64,000 bases of DNA. Source: Candidatus Amulumruptor caecigallinarius. Its GTDB lineage: Bacteria > Bacteroidota > Bacteroidia > Bacteroidales > Muribaculaceae. Every line of letters starts with the position of its first letter. Within the stretch, counting starts at the first letter, position 1. The notes under the pieces are model-generated. The model worked only from the letters and a program-made list of their open reading frames with translations. It was not told the DNA's origin and ran no database searches. A program made the position numbers and the translations under genes. Below are positions 37,644 through 45,848 of this stretch, piece after piece. Where the stretch lies: NCBI GenBank assembly GCA_023665605.1, contig JAMPDP010000001.1, positions 269,164 through 333,163 of the forward strand, written 5' to 3'.

Positions 37644-39443
37644 TCAAAGGTCCTGATAGTCAATGGTTCCCGTGGGGCGGAGATTTACGAAGTATATCTT
37701 CTCGTTGTAGAGCCCGGCGCCCTCGGTGCGCGTTAGTTTGAACCCGTTCTGCACCCCTTGATATGAGGGAGCATCGGCTCCAAGGCTACCATGGCCGGCC
37801 TTGAGGGCTCGCAGCAGGAAGATGCCGGTGTCGAAACCCATCACGCCGGGGTGCGGCACGGAGGAGCCCATCGGCTGACCGTACCATTGCCGATAGGCAT
37901 CGGTGACGCGCTTGGTGTAGCGGTCGTCAGGGTCGTCGATGAAGCGGGAGTAGTATGTGGCTCCGAGTTTGTGGAGGTTCTCCTTGGTCTCGCCGCGATA
38001 GGTGATCCACTCAGGATAGCCGAATATCGTGATGTCGGCGGGGCGGTCGGTGCGCGCCTCCATGACTGTCGACAGGAGCTTGTTGAGGTCGCGCTGGCTC
38101 ATCTGCACAGGCACCACCACCATCTCGGCGGCATCTTCGAAGCCGTCACGGAGCTGCTCCGTGGCGAGGCTGCCGGCATACACCACCTCCTTGAAGGGAA
38201 TGCCGCGTGAAGTCAGCTCAGCCACGAGTGCTTCCTGAAGGGTGGTCTTCTCTTTAGGAGCATCCGCGGGGCGCACAAGGGCTATCTGACGGTCGCGGTA
38301 ACGGTCAATGAAGCCGTTCACAGCTTTGCCAATCATTACTTCATGGGGCACGTTACCCTGGATTACGTAGGGGTTGTGGCGGAAGCTGTCGTCGCGAACC
38401 GAGAAGAGGTTGAGTACCCATACTTTGTTATCTTCGCCCCACTGAGCCAGACGGCTCAGTCGGTGAAGCCTCTCATCGGGGGCTATCACCACAGCCGCCT
38501 CCTTGAGTTTAGGGGTGGAGAGAGCCTGTGCGAAAGCCTCCTCTGTGTTGCCGGCATCGAGCGTGGTGATGTGGATAGGCACGTCAAACTCACGCAGGGT
38601 ATCGACGGCAAGCAGAAAGCCTTTGTAGAACTCCAGATAATGATCGGCATCACGTGTGCGCTTGTCAGCCTCTGCGTCAAAGGGGAGCATCACGGCAATG
38701 GAGAGTGCGTCAGCCTGGCGGAGCTCCCGCTCGCGTGCCTCAACCTCATCCTTCACGGGAGTGGTGCTTACTGATGCCTCCCGGGCAGTCGCGGCTCCGC
38801 CGGAGGGCATCGCGGCTTCACCTTTCGTAGCGGTCGCAGAGTTTGCAGGAGTTGTGGGATTAACGGTAGCAGTTGCCTCGGAGGCAGCAGCCGATGTGAG
38901 CGAACCGGTGGGTATCACCAGCGTCATGCCGGCTTTGAGTCCGGAGCGGGTGGCGGGGTTGGCGGCCATGAGCTGTTCGGTGGTGATACCGTAGCGGTTA
39001 GATATGCCGTAGATGGTTTCGCCGCGCACCACTACATGCCTTACGGTGCCATCCACGCTCACGGCATCGTTCTTAGCGGCTCCGGCTTTGACGGCCTCAT
39101 ATGAGATTGTGGAGGCAGAGGTGCTTGCGGTGTCCGTTGGAGCTGCTCCTTCCTTGGAGGGTGCCATGAATGCTTCAACGGGGAAGTAGAGGTTGGCATC
39201 GGCCTTAACACCGTCATATACCGTTGGGTTGAAGCTGATTATCTCCTCCTGGGTAAGGCCCAACTTGCGGCTGAGCGAGTAGAGGGTCTCTTTGGACTGT
39301 GCCTTATAGTAATAGTAACGCTTGCCGTTTATCTCGCGCACGGGGAGGTCGGTGACCTTCAGTGCCAGGGCATCGGCGGCTCCGGCAATTGTGAGGAGCA
39401 GGCCCGTGGCTAGTGTGGTGAGGCGGCGCAGGGTGGGTGTCAT
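37644..39443 (-). CDS. LysM protein with periplasmic-binding-protein fold
   Basis: A secreted protein with a signal peptide, two LysM peptidoglycan-binding repeats (about residues 43-90, SKETLYSLSRKLGLTQEEII; and 135-178, GETIYGISNRYGITTEQLM), a Ser/Thr/Ala linker, and a C-terminal half (about 245-599) like the Leu/Ile/Val-binding type I fold (SIAVMLPFDAEADKR, GFLLAVDTL, HPGVMGFDTGIFLL). It is encoded 29 bases downstream of a class A penicillin-binding protein. The combination recalls the E. coli PBP1A activator LpoA, whose C-domain has a related fold; a similar job here is inference. Confidence 0.88.
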   Translation of the reverse strand: MTPTLRRLTTLATGLLLTIAGAADALALKVTDLPVREINGKRYYYYKAQSKETLYSLSRKLGLTQEEIISFNPTVYDGVKADANLYFPVEAFMAPSKEGAAPTDTASTSASTISYEAVKAGAAKNDAVSVDGTVRHVVVRGETIYGISNRYGITTEQLMAANPATRSGLKAGMTLVIPTGSLTSAAASEATATVNPTTPANSATATKGEAAMPSGGAATAREASVSTTPVKDEVEARERELRQADALSIAVMLPFDAEADKRTRDADHYLEFYKGFLLAVDTLREFDVPIHITTLDAGNTEEAFAQALSTPKLKEAAVVIAPDERLHRLSRLAQWGEDNKVWVLNLFSVRDDSFRHNPYVIQGNVPHEVMIGKAVNGFIDRYRDRQIALVRPADAPKEKTTLQEALVAELTSRGIPFKEVVYAGSLATEQLRDGFEDAAEMVVVPVQMSQRDLNKLLSTVMEARTDRPADITIFGYPEWITYRGETKENLHKLGATYYSRFIDDPDDRYTKRVTDAYRQWYGQPMGSSVPHPGVMGFDTGIFLLRALKAGHGSLGADAPSYQGVQNGFKLTRTEGAGLYNEKIYFVNLRPTGTIDYQDL

Positions 39444-39472
39444 CGGTTTCTGAATAGGTAATCTGTGTGTTA

Positions 39473-41878
39473 TCAGTCAAACATCCCCTCTATGGAGGTT
39501 TCGGCGGCATCACTGTCGGCATCGCCGGTGTCGTCATAGTCGCCGTAATATTCTTTTTCGCAGAGGTTTACGTCGGCGGGGAAGTTAAACTTAGTACTTT
39601 GGCTGTAAGGGAGCGACTTGTCGGCGTAGACCTTCTTCATGAACAGGCCGTAGATCGGCAGGGCCATTGATGCGCCCTGACCATAGGCCATGGAGTTGAA
39701 GTGGATGAAGCGTTCGTCACCGCCAACCCATGTTCCGGCCACAAGTTCGGGCGTGAAGCCCATGAACCAGCCGTCGGCATTGTAGTTGGTGGTACCGGTC
39801 TTACCGCCCATCTCCGCTGTGAGGTTGTAGGGCGGACGGCGCACACGCGAACCGGTACCGCTGTTCACCACATTCATCAGCATTGAAAGAATGCGATAAT
39901 ACGCCTTTTCGCTAATTACTTCGGTGTAACGTGGAGTGAAGTCAGTGATGATGTTGCCCTGAGCATCAGCTATGGCGGTGACATACATCGGGGCTGCGCG
40001 CATACCCTTGTTGGCAAACGCAGTGTATGCGCTCACCATCTCCTGTACCGACACATCGCAGGGGCCGAGGGCGAGCGACATCACCGGGTCAAGGTGTGAG
40101 TTGATGCCGAAGTTGTGCATCTGGCGCACAAGCTCGTTGGGCGACAGCTCAGCTATCAGGCGTGCCGAAATCCAGTTGTTTGAGTTCGTCAACGCCCAGC
40201 GGAGGTCCACCATCTCGCCTACGCGGGCTTTGCCGGCGTTGCGAGGCATCCATACCTGACCGTTTTCATCGGTGAGCACCGGTTGGGTGTTACTCATCAC
40301 GTCGCAGGGGGTGAACCCTTCCTCCATGGCGTAGGTGTAGAGGAACGGCTTCACCGTTGAACCAATCTGGCGGCGCCCGGTGGACACCATGTCATACTGG
40401 AAGAAGGGGAAACTCGGACCACCCACATATGCCTTCACGGCGCCCGTCTTGGGGTCCATAGCCATAAAGCCGGTGCGGAGGAATGACTTGTGGTAGAGCA
40501 CCGAGTCGAGGGGACTCATCACGGTGTCCACGGGACCGGAGTAGCTGAACACCTTCATGTCACGTGGCGTGCGGAACGCGGCATCTATCTCCTCCTTGGA
40601 GTAGCCTGCCTTGCGCATCAACCGGTAACGCTCGGTGTTCTTGACAGCCTGACGGATGAGGTGGCTGACGCGTATCTCCGAGATTTCGGCCCGGTCAGAG
40701 GAATAAGGGGCATACTTTGAGCCGCGCTTCTCGCGGAAGAAGGCCGGCTGCAGGTAGCCTCCGAGGTGCTGGTTCACAGCCTCCTCGGCATATTGCTGCA
40801 TACGCGAGTCAATGGTGGTGTATATCTTCAGACCATCGTTGTATATGTCATAGCGCGTGCCGTCAGGCTTGGGATTCTTCTCGACCCACCCGTAGAGGGG
40901 ATTTGTGGCCCAGGCGAGAGAGTCGTCGCGATATTTCTGCTCCTCCCAGGATTGGTAGTCGCTGCGCACCGGATACTTGGCGCGTAGCATCCGGCGGAGC
41001 TCCTCGCGGAAGTAAGGTGCCGGGCCACTCTTGTGGTCAACCTTGTGGAAGTCAAGTTTGAGCGGTAGCTGCTTGATAGAGTCCGCCTCGGCAGAGGTGA
41101 GCATCCCGGCGCGCTCCATCTGGTCTATCACCACGTTGCGACGGTCAAGGGTACGCTCGGGGTGACGTACGGGATTGTAGAGAGCGGGATTTTTCACCAT
41201 TCCCACCAGCATCGCAGCCTCCTGGATGTTGAGGTCCTTGGGATCCTTGCCGAAATACACCCATGCCGCGCTCTTGATGCCCACGGCATTGTAGAGGAAG
41301 TCAAACTGGTTGAGATACATCTTCAGTATCTCATCCTTGGAGTAATACCGCTCCAACTTCACGGCAATCATCCACTCGATAGGCTTCTGGAGTGCGCGGC
41401 TAAGCAAGCCGTCACTCTCGGGCGAGTATAGCTGCTTGGCGAGCTGCTGAGTGAGGGTGGAGCCGCCGCCCGCGTTCTTCTGGCGCAGCAGGAGGGTCTT
41501 GAAGCCCACGCGCATCAGTGCCCGCAGGTCAATGCCCGAATGGTCATTGTAACGCACATCCTCCGTGGCGATCAGGGCGTTAGTGACGTTTGGCGAAATC
41601 TCGTCAAAGTCGGCATACACACGGTTGCCCGTATTGCGGAAGAAGCGGCCCATCTCCTGACCGTCAGCAGTGTATATCACAGATGCGAAGCGGTCCTGGG
41701 GGTTCTTCAGCTGCTCGATGTCAGGCATATAGCCTATCACACCTTTGTATATAAGTATCATGAAGACAATCAGGGCCACAAAAGCGAGGCCCAGGCACAC
41801 CCACATCATCGGGATGAGGCGGCGCACCAGGGGTGTCTTTCTGCTGCTGCGTTTACGGGGAGAAGAAGCGTCTGACAT
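39473..41878 (-). CDS. Class A penicillin-binding protein (PBP1A-like)
   Basis: Bifunctional peptidoglycan synthase anchored in the inner membrane. From the ATG at 41878 the protein has a basic cytoplasmic tail, one membrane helix (MMWVCLGLAFVALIVFMILI), a GT51 glycosyltransferase domain (ATEDVRYNDHSGID, GGSTLTQQLAKQLY) and a transpeptidase domain with GSTVKP (catalytic serine), SNN and KTG motifs. The acidic C-terminal tail is short. A -7 element lies 21 bases upstream. It heads an operon with the LysM protein and a beta-barrel protein. Confidence 0.96.
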   Translation of the reverse strand: MSDASSPRKRSSRKTPLVRRLIPMMWVCLGLAFVALIVFMILIYKGVIGYMPDIEQLKNPQDRFASVIYTADGQEMGRFFRNTGNRVYADFDEISPNVTNALIATEDVRYNDHSGIDLRALMRVGFKTLLLRQKNAGGGSTLTQQLAKQLYSPESDGLLSRALQKPIEWMIAVKLERYYSKDEILKMYLNQFDFLYNAVGIKSAAWVYFGKDPKDLNIQEAAMLVGMVKNPALYNPVRHPERTLDRRNVVIDQMERAGMLTSAEADSIKQLPLKLDFHKVDHKSGPAPYFREELRRMLRAKYPVRSDYQSWEEQKYRDDSLAWATNPLYGWVEKNPKPDGTRYDIYNDGLKIYTTIDSRMQQYAEEAVNQHLGGYLQPAFFREKRGSKYAPYSSDRAEISEIRVSHLIRQAVKNTERYRLMRKAGYSKEEIDAAFRTPRDMKVFSYSGPVDTVMSPLDSVLYHKSFLRTGFMAMDPKTGAVKAYVGGPSFPFFQYDMVSTGRRQIGSTVKPFLYTYAMEEGFTPCDVMSNTQPVLTDENGQVWMPRNAGKARVGEMVDLRWALTNSNNWISARLIAELSPNELVRQMHNFGINSHLDPVMSLALGPCDVSVQEMVSAYTAFANKGMRAAPMYVTAIADAQGNIITDFTPRYTEVISEKAYYRILSMLMNVVNSGTGSRVRRPPYNLTAEMGGKTGTTNYNADGWFMGFTPELVAGTWVGGDERFIHFNSMAYGQGASMALPIYGLFMKKVYADKSLPYSQSTKFNFPADVNLCEKEYYGDYDDTGDADSDAAETSIEGMFD

Positions 41879-41898
41879 TGAGAGTGTACAGGTAATAT

Positions 41899-41907
41899 GC
41901 AAAGTTA
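41899..41907 (-). promoter_or_regulatory. -7 element for the PBP1A operon
   Basis: TAACTTTGC on the minus strand, an exact match, 20 bases before the ATG at 41878. Confidence 0.65.
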
Positions 41908-42011
41908 CGCATTTTCCCTCATATACGAAAATCCCCGTTTCACCCCATCTTGCACCTCAGATGGAGTCGCTCAGTGTGAAGCAAATGTTTTGCAGCATTA
42001 ACATTCGTTAA

Positions 42012-42043
42012 CTTGGATGGGTGCGAACTTTTCCGTTACTTTG
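42012..42043 (+). promoter_or_regulatory. Promoter of the small orphan gene
   Basis: CTTG at 42012-42015 and TTACTTTG at 42036-42043 (one mismatch to TAnnTTTG) are 20 bases apart. Transcription from here would leave a pyrimidine-rich leader of over 200 bases before the ATG at 42264. Confidence 0.5.
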
Positions 42044-42263
42044 TTGTATTATTTACAGAGATTGATTTTTCCCTCTCTCCTGATTGGTTTCGCTTACGCT
42101 GATTTTCAGCAGTTTGTATTGCCGAAAATCTTTCCCTCGACCTTATTCAACACATTTTCGTCTGCCACTTGCGAAACCGGTTGTTTGCCCTTCAGCTGTT
42201 AGCTGCTTTTTATTCTTAGTTTTCCAAAAAATTTCTTTACCAATTCTTCTTTCAGATTGTATC
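42044..42263 (+). other. Long leader of the small orphan gene
   Basis: About 220 bases between the promoter and the small gene, rich in T and C. No known riboswitch is recognisable and no upstream frame looks conserved. Its length is unusual beside the short leaders elsewhere in the window. Confidence 0.4.
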
Positions 42264-42458
42264 ATGGACAACATTTTTGACTACGCCATCACCCCGATTT
42301 TCGGGCTGCTCGCAGGTACCTCCGCCGCATCCCCGGCTGCCGTTGCTTCGTATCCTTACGTATCCGAATGGATGTCTGACGAGGCCGTCACGCCTGACGA
42401 CTCTGATGCTTCACTCAGTGCTCCGCGCCGTTCACGCCGCAAGGTGATTGCCCTCTGA
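42264..42458 (+). CDS. Small protein of unknown function (64 residues)
   Basis: The frame starting MDNIFDYAITPIFGLLAGTS encodes 64 residues: a moderately hydrophobic first half, an acidic middle (SDEAVTPDDSDASL) and a basic C-terminus (RRSRRKVIAL). Codon use is G/C-rich at third positions, like the neighbouring genes, which argues that it is translated. It has its own promoter with correct spacing and a strong hairpin 100 bases downstream, and it is the only plus-strand unit among minus-strand genes. I do not recognise the family. There is no clear signal peptide or long membrane helix. Confidence 0.6.
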   Translation: MDNIFDYAITPIFGLLAGTSAASPAAVASYPYVSEWMSDEAVTPDDSDASLSAPRRSRRKVIAL

Positions 42459-42556
42459 AACACAAAAGGTCAAAGACCTTAATCCACAAGGAGATAGCTT
42501 CCTAAGAAAGACTGCACACCCCTCCCAATAGATTACATCCCCTCCCCTCCTCGCTG

Positions 42557-42589
42557 ACGCCCCGCTCCCACAAAGAGCGGGGCGTCAAC
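42557..42589. terminator. Perfect 13-bp hairpin, probable bidirectional terminator
   Basis: TGACGCCCCGCTC and GAGCGGGGCGTCA arms flank a 7-base loop. It lies between the small orphan gene and the convergent membrane-protein gene, whose stop is 13 bases away. The T-run is weak (TTAATT) on the plus side. Confidence 0.65.
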
Positions 42590-42601
42590 GCGTTAATTAC
42601 T

Positions 42602-44170
42602 TCATCGCCGGGCATAGACGCAAAACCGACTGAACACCATCAACGGCGACTCACTGCCGTAAATCAATTCATAGCCCAAGCGTTCAGGCGAATCCCCGTC
42701 ACGCCCATAAGCCACCACTAAAATATCAGCAACTTTAGAACCTTCAGCAGCTGCACGCTCATCCTCCATCTCGGGAGTAGCTCCGAACTGGCGAAACCAG
42801 TGTTTGGAGGCCGGAAGTGCGCGGGTGGTGAGCCCCAGACCAAAGTCAAGGCCGTCAGCATACAGGATGCGCGGTGAGCTGATAGCATGTTTTAAGCACC
42901 ACTCTGTTATGGCTGCATCGGCCAGCTCGGTATCGTTGGGAGTGTAGGTGCCGCGAAGCAGTTCGCTGCCCCACAATCCGTGGCGCAGGCAAGGAAGCAT
43001 AAAGAGCACTAATGCGGCAGGCCACAACTTTACTGCCCGGTTCGCCCAACGCCCGGGCAAACAGCTCAGCACCATCCCAATACCCCATGAGCAGAGGCAG
43101 ATGCCGGCAAACCCTATGATTTGCAGGTAGTATGGCCAAAGCATGGTGGAGATGGTGACGAATACCATCAAGGCGGTTGCGCAAAGCGGCAGCCAGCGAC
43201 GGAAATGGAACTTGAGGAAGGCCAACAGGCTGCCTGCGAGGATAAGAATGACCGGTATCAGTATCTTGATGTCAGCGCAACAGATGTCTCGGAAGTGCTC
43301 CACAAAGTCGTGAAGCAGATTCTTCTCTGAACCGGTTATGCCGGTGGTGGCGAGAGTGTTGACGAAGTATTCATGGATAAAACCTCCCATTGCACCGACA
43401 CTCAGCAGATAGACAGCGAAGGGGACGCAGAGTGCTACAATTCCCGCGATGCCCGCTCCTATGTACTTTATACAGAACCCGCCGCGTGAGGGAATCAAGC
43501 ATATCAACGCCCCGACAACGAAGATGCCGCCTATTGCCGCGAAGCTCCATTTGATAAGCAGTAACGCTGCTATGCAGACACCGCTCCAGAACGCATTGGC
43601 AAGGGTGAGCAATGCGGGCGAGCGCATACCCGTCACCATCACATAAAGAAGATATGCAAGCGGCAGCTGTGCATAAGTCTCCGCGCGGGTTTCGATGAAT
43701 TGCAGCGTCAAGAACCAAATGACAGGCATTGCGGCGGCAGCCCACATTGCTCGCCGAGCATCGCCGAGAATCCTTATGGCAGTCAACCAGCTGAAATACA
43801 GAGCACCGGCCATCACGGGAGCAATCGTCAGCATCATCCCCACATAGGATGTGTGCGAAATCAGATAAGCAACCATGTGGATGAGCCACAGCAGCGGACC
43901 TTTGCTGTCGGTGAAGTCTACATAGGGGATGAGTCCGTTCGCCCATGCCTTTCCGCCCATGAAAAACATCGCTGAGTCCACATGTTGCACATAGGGCGAA
44001 TGGAGCCAAGGGTTGTCGCGGCTTGACAGAAAGACCGCCACGCACATATACACCACCAGAATCAGCCCATATTTCAGTCGCTCCTTACCCGACAGACCGC
44101 AATGCGCCATTGCGTATGAGGGACATGGAGCTTCATGCGTGACTGTTGCCGTGGGTCGAAGATGTCTCAT
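42602..44170 (-). CDS. Polytopic membrane protein, GT-C glycosyltransferase-like
   Basis: A 522-residue integral membrane protein with about ten hydrophobic helices. After the first helix comes DSAMFFMGGKAWANGLIPYVDFTDSKGPLLWLIH. In GT-C enzymes that use polyprenyl-phosphate sugars, this position carries an acidic residue and a 'YxDFxDxKxP'-type motif, so a glycosyltransferase role is likely. The C-terminal part is soluble. Its ATG at 44170 overlaps the aminopeptidase stop (ATGA), which supports the chosen start despite a later ATG at the AHCGLSGKERLKYG segment. Substrate unknown. Confidence 0.75.
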   Translation of the reverse strand: MRHLRPTATVTHEAPCPSYAMAHCGLSGKERLKYGLILVVYMCVAVFLSSRDNPWLHSPYVQHVDSAMFFMGGKAWANGLIPYVDFTDSKGPLLWLIHMVAYLISHTSYVGMMLTIAPVMAGALYFSWLTAIRILGDARRAMWAAAAMPVIWFLTLQFIETRAETYAQLPLAYLLYVMVTGMRSPALLTLANAFWSGVCIAALLLIKWSFAAIGGIFVVGALICLIPSRGGFCIKYIGAGIAGIVALCVPFAVYLLSVGAMGGFIHEYFVNTLATTGITGSEKNLLHDFVEHFRDICCADIKILIPVILILAGSLLAFLKFHFRRWLPLCATALMVFVTISTMLWPYYLQIIGFAGICLCSWGIGMVLSCLPGRWANRAVKLWPAALVLFMLPCLRHGLWGSELLRGTYTPNDTELADAAITEWCLKHAISSPRILYADGLDFGLGLTTRALPASKHWFRQFGATPEMEDERAAAEGSKVADILVVAYGRDGDSPERLGYELIYGSESPLMVFSRFCVYARR

Positions 44171-45492
44171 AGGTTGTAGAAGCGTGTGAAGGCAGCGATA
44201 GTGGCGATGTGGTCAGCGGCGGAGGCTGTCTCGCGGATGCTGTGCATGGCCCAGAGGGGGGCACCCATGTCTACGCCACGAAGGGGGATTTGAGAGGTGA
44301 GAATATTGCCCAAAGTGGAGCCGCCGGCCACGTCAGAGTGGTTGACGAAATATTGCACGGGCACTCCGGCCTCCTCACAGACAGAGCGGAACACAGCTGC
44401 GGAGTCTGCGTCAGTCATGTATTTGCAGTTTGCGTTAATCTTGATGACGGGACCGCCGCCTAACACAGGATGGTTAGTGGGGTCATGCTTCTCGGGATAG
44501 TTCGGATGGATGCCGTGGGCGTTATCGGCCGACACCATGAACGATGCCGCCACTCCGCGCAGATAGTCCTCCTCCGTGCCTCCCAAAGCCATTGTGACGC
44601 GGCGCAAAGTTTGCTCCAGAATGGGTGACGCGGCACCCTGCTTGGTGCCTGAGCCGGTCTCCTCGTTGTCGAATATCGCCATGACGCGTGTCTGGCGGCG
44701 ACCAGCCTCGGCAGCTGTCAAGGCACTTACGGCAGCGTGCACCATGGAGAGGTCATCAAGACGCCCCGCGCTGATGAACTTGCCGTGCAAGCCGAGCTGG
44801 CACGCCGGGGTCACATCGTAGAGCGTCATGTCAAAGTCCAGAATGTCCATAGGGTCAATCGACGCCTCTGCGGCTATAAGATGCCGGAGCAGGCCGTGCC
44901 GCTCAGTCTCGCCACTTACCATTCCGAGCACAGGGAGCATATCCTTCTGCCGTGAGAGCGGATTGCCGTCGTTCACACCTCGGTTAAAGTGTATTGCCAG
45001 ATGCGGGATGGTGAGCAGCGGATGATTGAAGCGCACGTTCATGCGGGTCGGATTCAGCGGGTCGGAACTCCTGACGATGACCCTGCCGGCCATCGAGAGC
45101 GGACGGTCAAACCATGTGTAGAGAATCGGGCCGCCATACACCTCGGTGTTGAGCTTCACAATGCCTCCTTCGCAGAGCATCTCCGCCGACGGCTTGATAC
45201 GGAATCCCGGTGAGTCGCTGTGTGCCGAGATTATGCGAAATCCCTCGGCGGGCTCCCCCTCGCCGGCGATGAAGGCCATCAGAGCCGAATCGTTGAAAGT
45301 GACGTAATAACGACCACCGGCCTTGACATCCCATTTCAGTCTCGGGTCAAGGCAGGTAAAGCCCTCGGCCCGGAGGATTTCACGCAGGGTGTCAACAGCC
45401 AGAAAGTTACAAGGTGAAGCGTCGATGAAGTTCATCAACCCGCGGACGGTGGCACCATAGCGGGCAGAGGTGTTATTATCAGAGGTGTGCAT
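44167..45492 (-). CDS. M18 family metalloaminopeptidase
   Basis: Cytoplasmic zinc aminopeptidase of the aspartyl aminopeptidase (M18) family, removing N-terminal residues from peptides. Metal ligands are visible in ISAHSDSPGFRIKP, the FDNEETGSGTKQGA segment with the catalytic glutamates, and the C-terminal VNHSDVAGGSTLGNI. The length of 441 residues is normal. A -7 element (TATCTTTG) is present 28 bases upstream. The stop overlaps the next gene's start. Confidence 0.94.
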   Translation of the reverse strand: MHTSDNNTSARYGATVRGLMNFIDASPCNFLAVDTLREILRAEGFTCLDPRLKWDVKAGGRYYVTFNDSALMAFIAGEGEPAEGFRIISAHSDSPGFRIKPSAEMLCEGGIVKLNTEVYGGPILYTWFDRPLSMAGRVIVRSSDPLNPTRMNVRFNHPLLTIPHLAIHFNRGVNDGNPLSRQKDMLPVLGMVSGETERHGLLRHLIAAEASIDPMDILDFDMTLYDVTPACQLGLHGKFISAGRLDDLSMVHAAVSALTAAEAGRRQTRVMAIFDNEETGSGTKQGAASPILEQTLRRVTMALGGTEEDYLRGVAASFMVSADNAHGIHPNYPEKHDPTNHPVLGGGPVIKINANCKYMTDADSAAVFRSVCEEAGVPVQYFVNHSDVAGGSTLGNILTSQIPLRGVDMGAPLWAMHSIRETASAADHIATIAAFTRFYNL

Positions 45493-45519
45493 GAGTTGAC
45501 GTAAACGATATCCAATTCA

Positions 45520-45527
45520 CAAAGATA
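45520..45527 (-). promoter_or_regulatory. -7 element for the M18 aminopeptidase gene
   Basis: TATCTTTG on the minus strand, an exact TAnnTTTG match, 27 bases before the ATG at 45492. Confidence 0.6.
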
Positions 45528-45587
45528 GCTAATTTCAACCCTCATTTGCAAACGGTCGGAGGCGCTGTCGGAGGCAAGTCGCAGAAT

Positions 45588-45637
45588 AGCTTAAAAATGC
45601 GCAACCTCACGGGTCACATTTGTATTCAAACTACCTC
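45588..45637. repeat. Degenerate fragment of the foldback repeat
   Basis: These 50 bases match, in inverted orientation, the outer end of the foldback repeats at 14707 and 19148 with about six substitutions (for example AAAAATGCGCAACCTC and CACATTTGT are retained). The stem-forming modules are absent. Confidence 0.6.
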
Positions 45638-45675
45638 AAAAAAAAGATTGCCGGAAACTTCACAGCCTCCGGCAA
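45637..45675 (-). terminator. Intrinsic terminator for the peptide-transporter unit
   Basis: On the minus strand TTGCCGG and CCGGCAA arms enclose a 14-base loop and are followed directly by TCTTTTTTTT. This ends the M28-SufE-POT transcription unit. Confidence 0.8.
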
Positions 45676-45848
45676 CCGAGATTGTATTGAATTGGGGAAA
45701 ATATCAGGTTAGGTGTTGTTGCGGAGCCCGGGGATATCCGCGGGCTTCTTATTGCCACAACAAACAAACGGGAAGTTTGTTCACGCGTTGTGCTGAATTT
45801 TCGTGGAGCATGAAGCTACCAATCATTCAGCAGGTGCAAAGGGGGGTG
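45676..45848. other. Intergenic segment with two further hairpins
   Basis: Between the terminator and the transporter stop lie two inverted repeats: AGCCCG...CGGGCT around GGATATCC (45725-45746), and AACAAAC-GGGAA-GTTTGTT (45763-45781). No coding frame is supported. As they lie in the 3' untranslated part of the transporter mRNA they could act as processing or protective structures. Confidence 0.45.
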
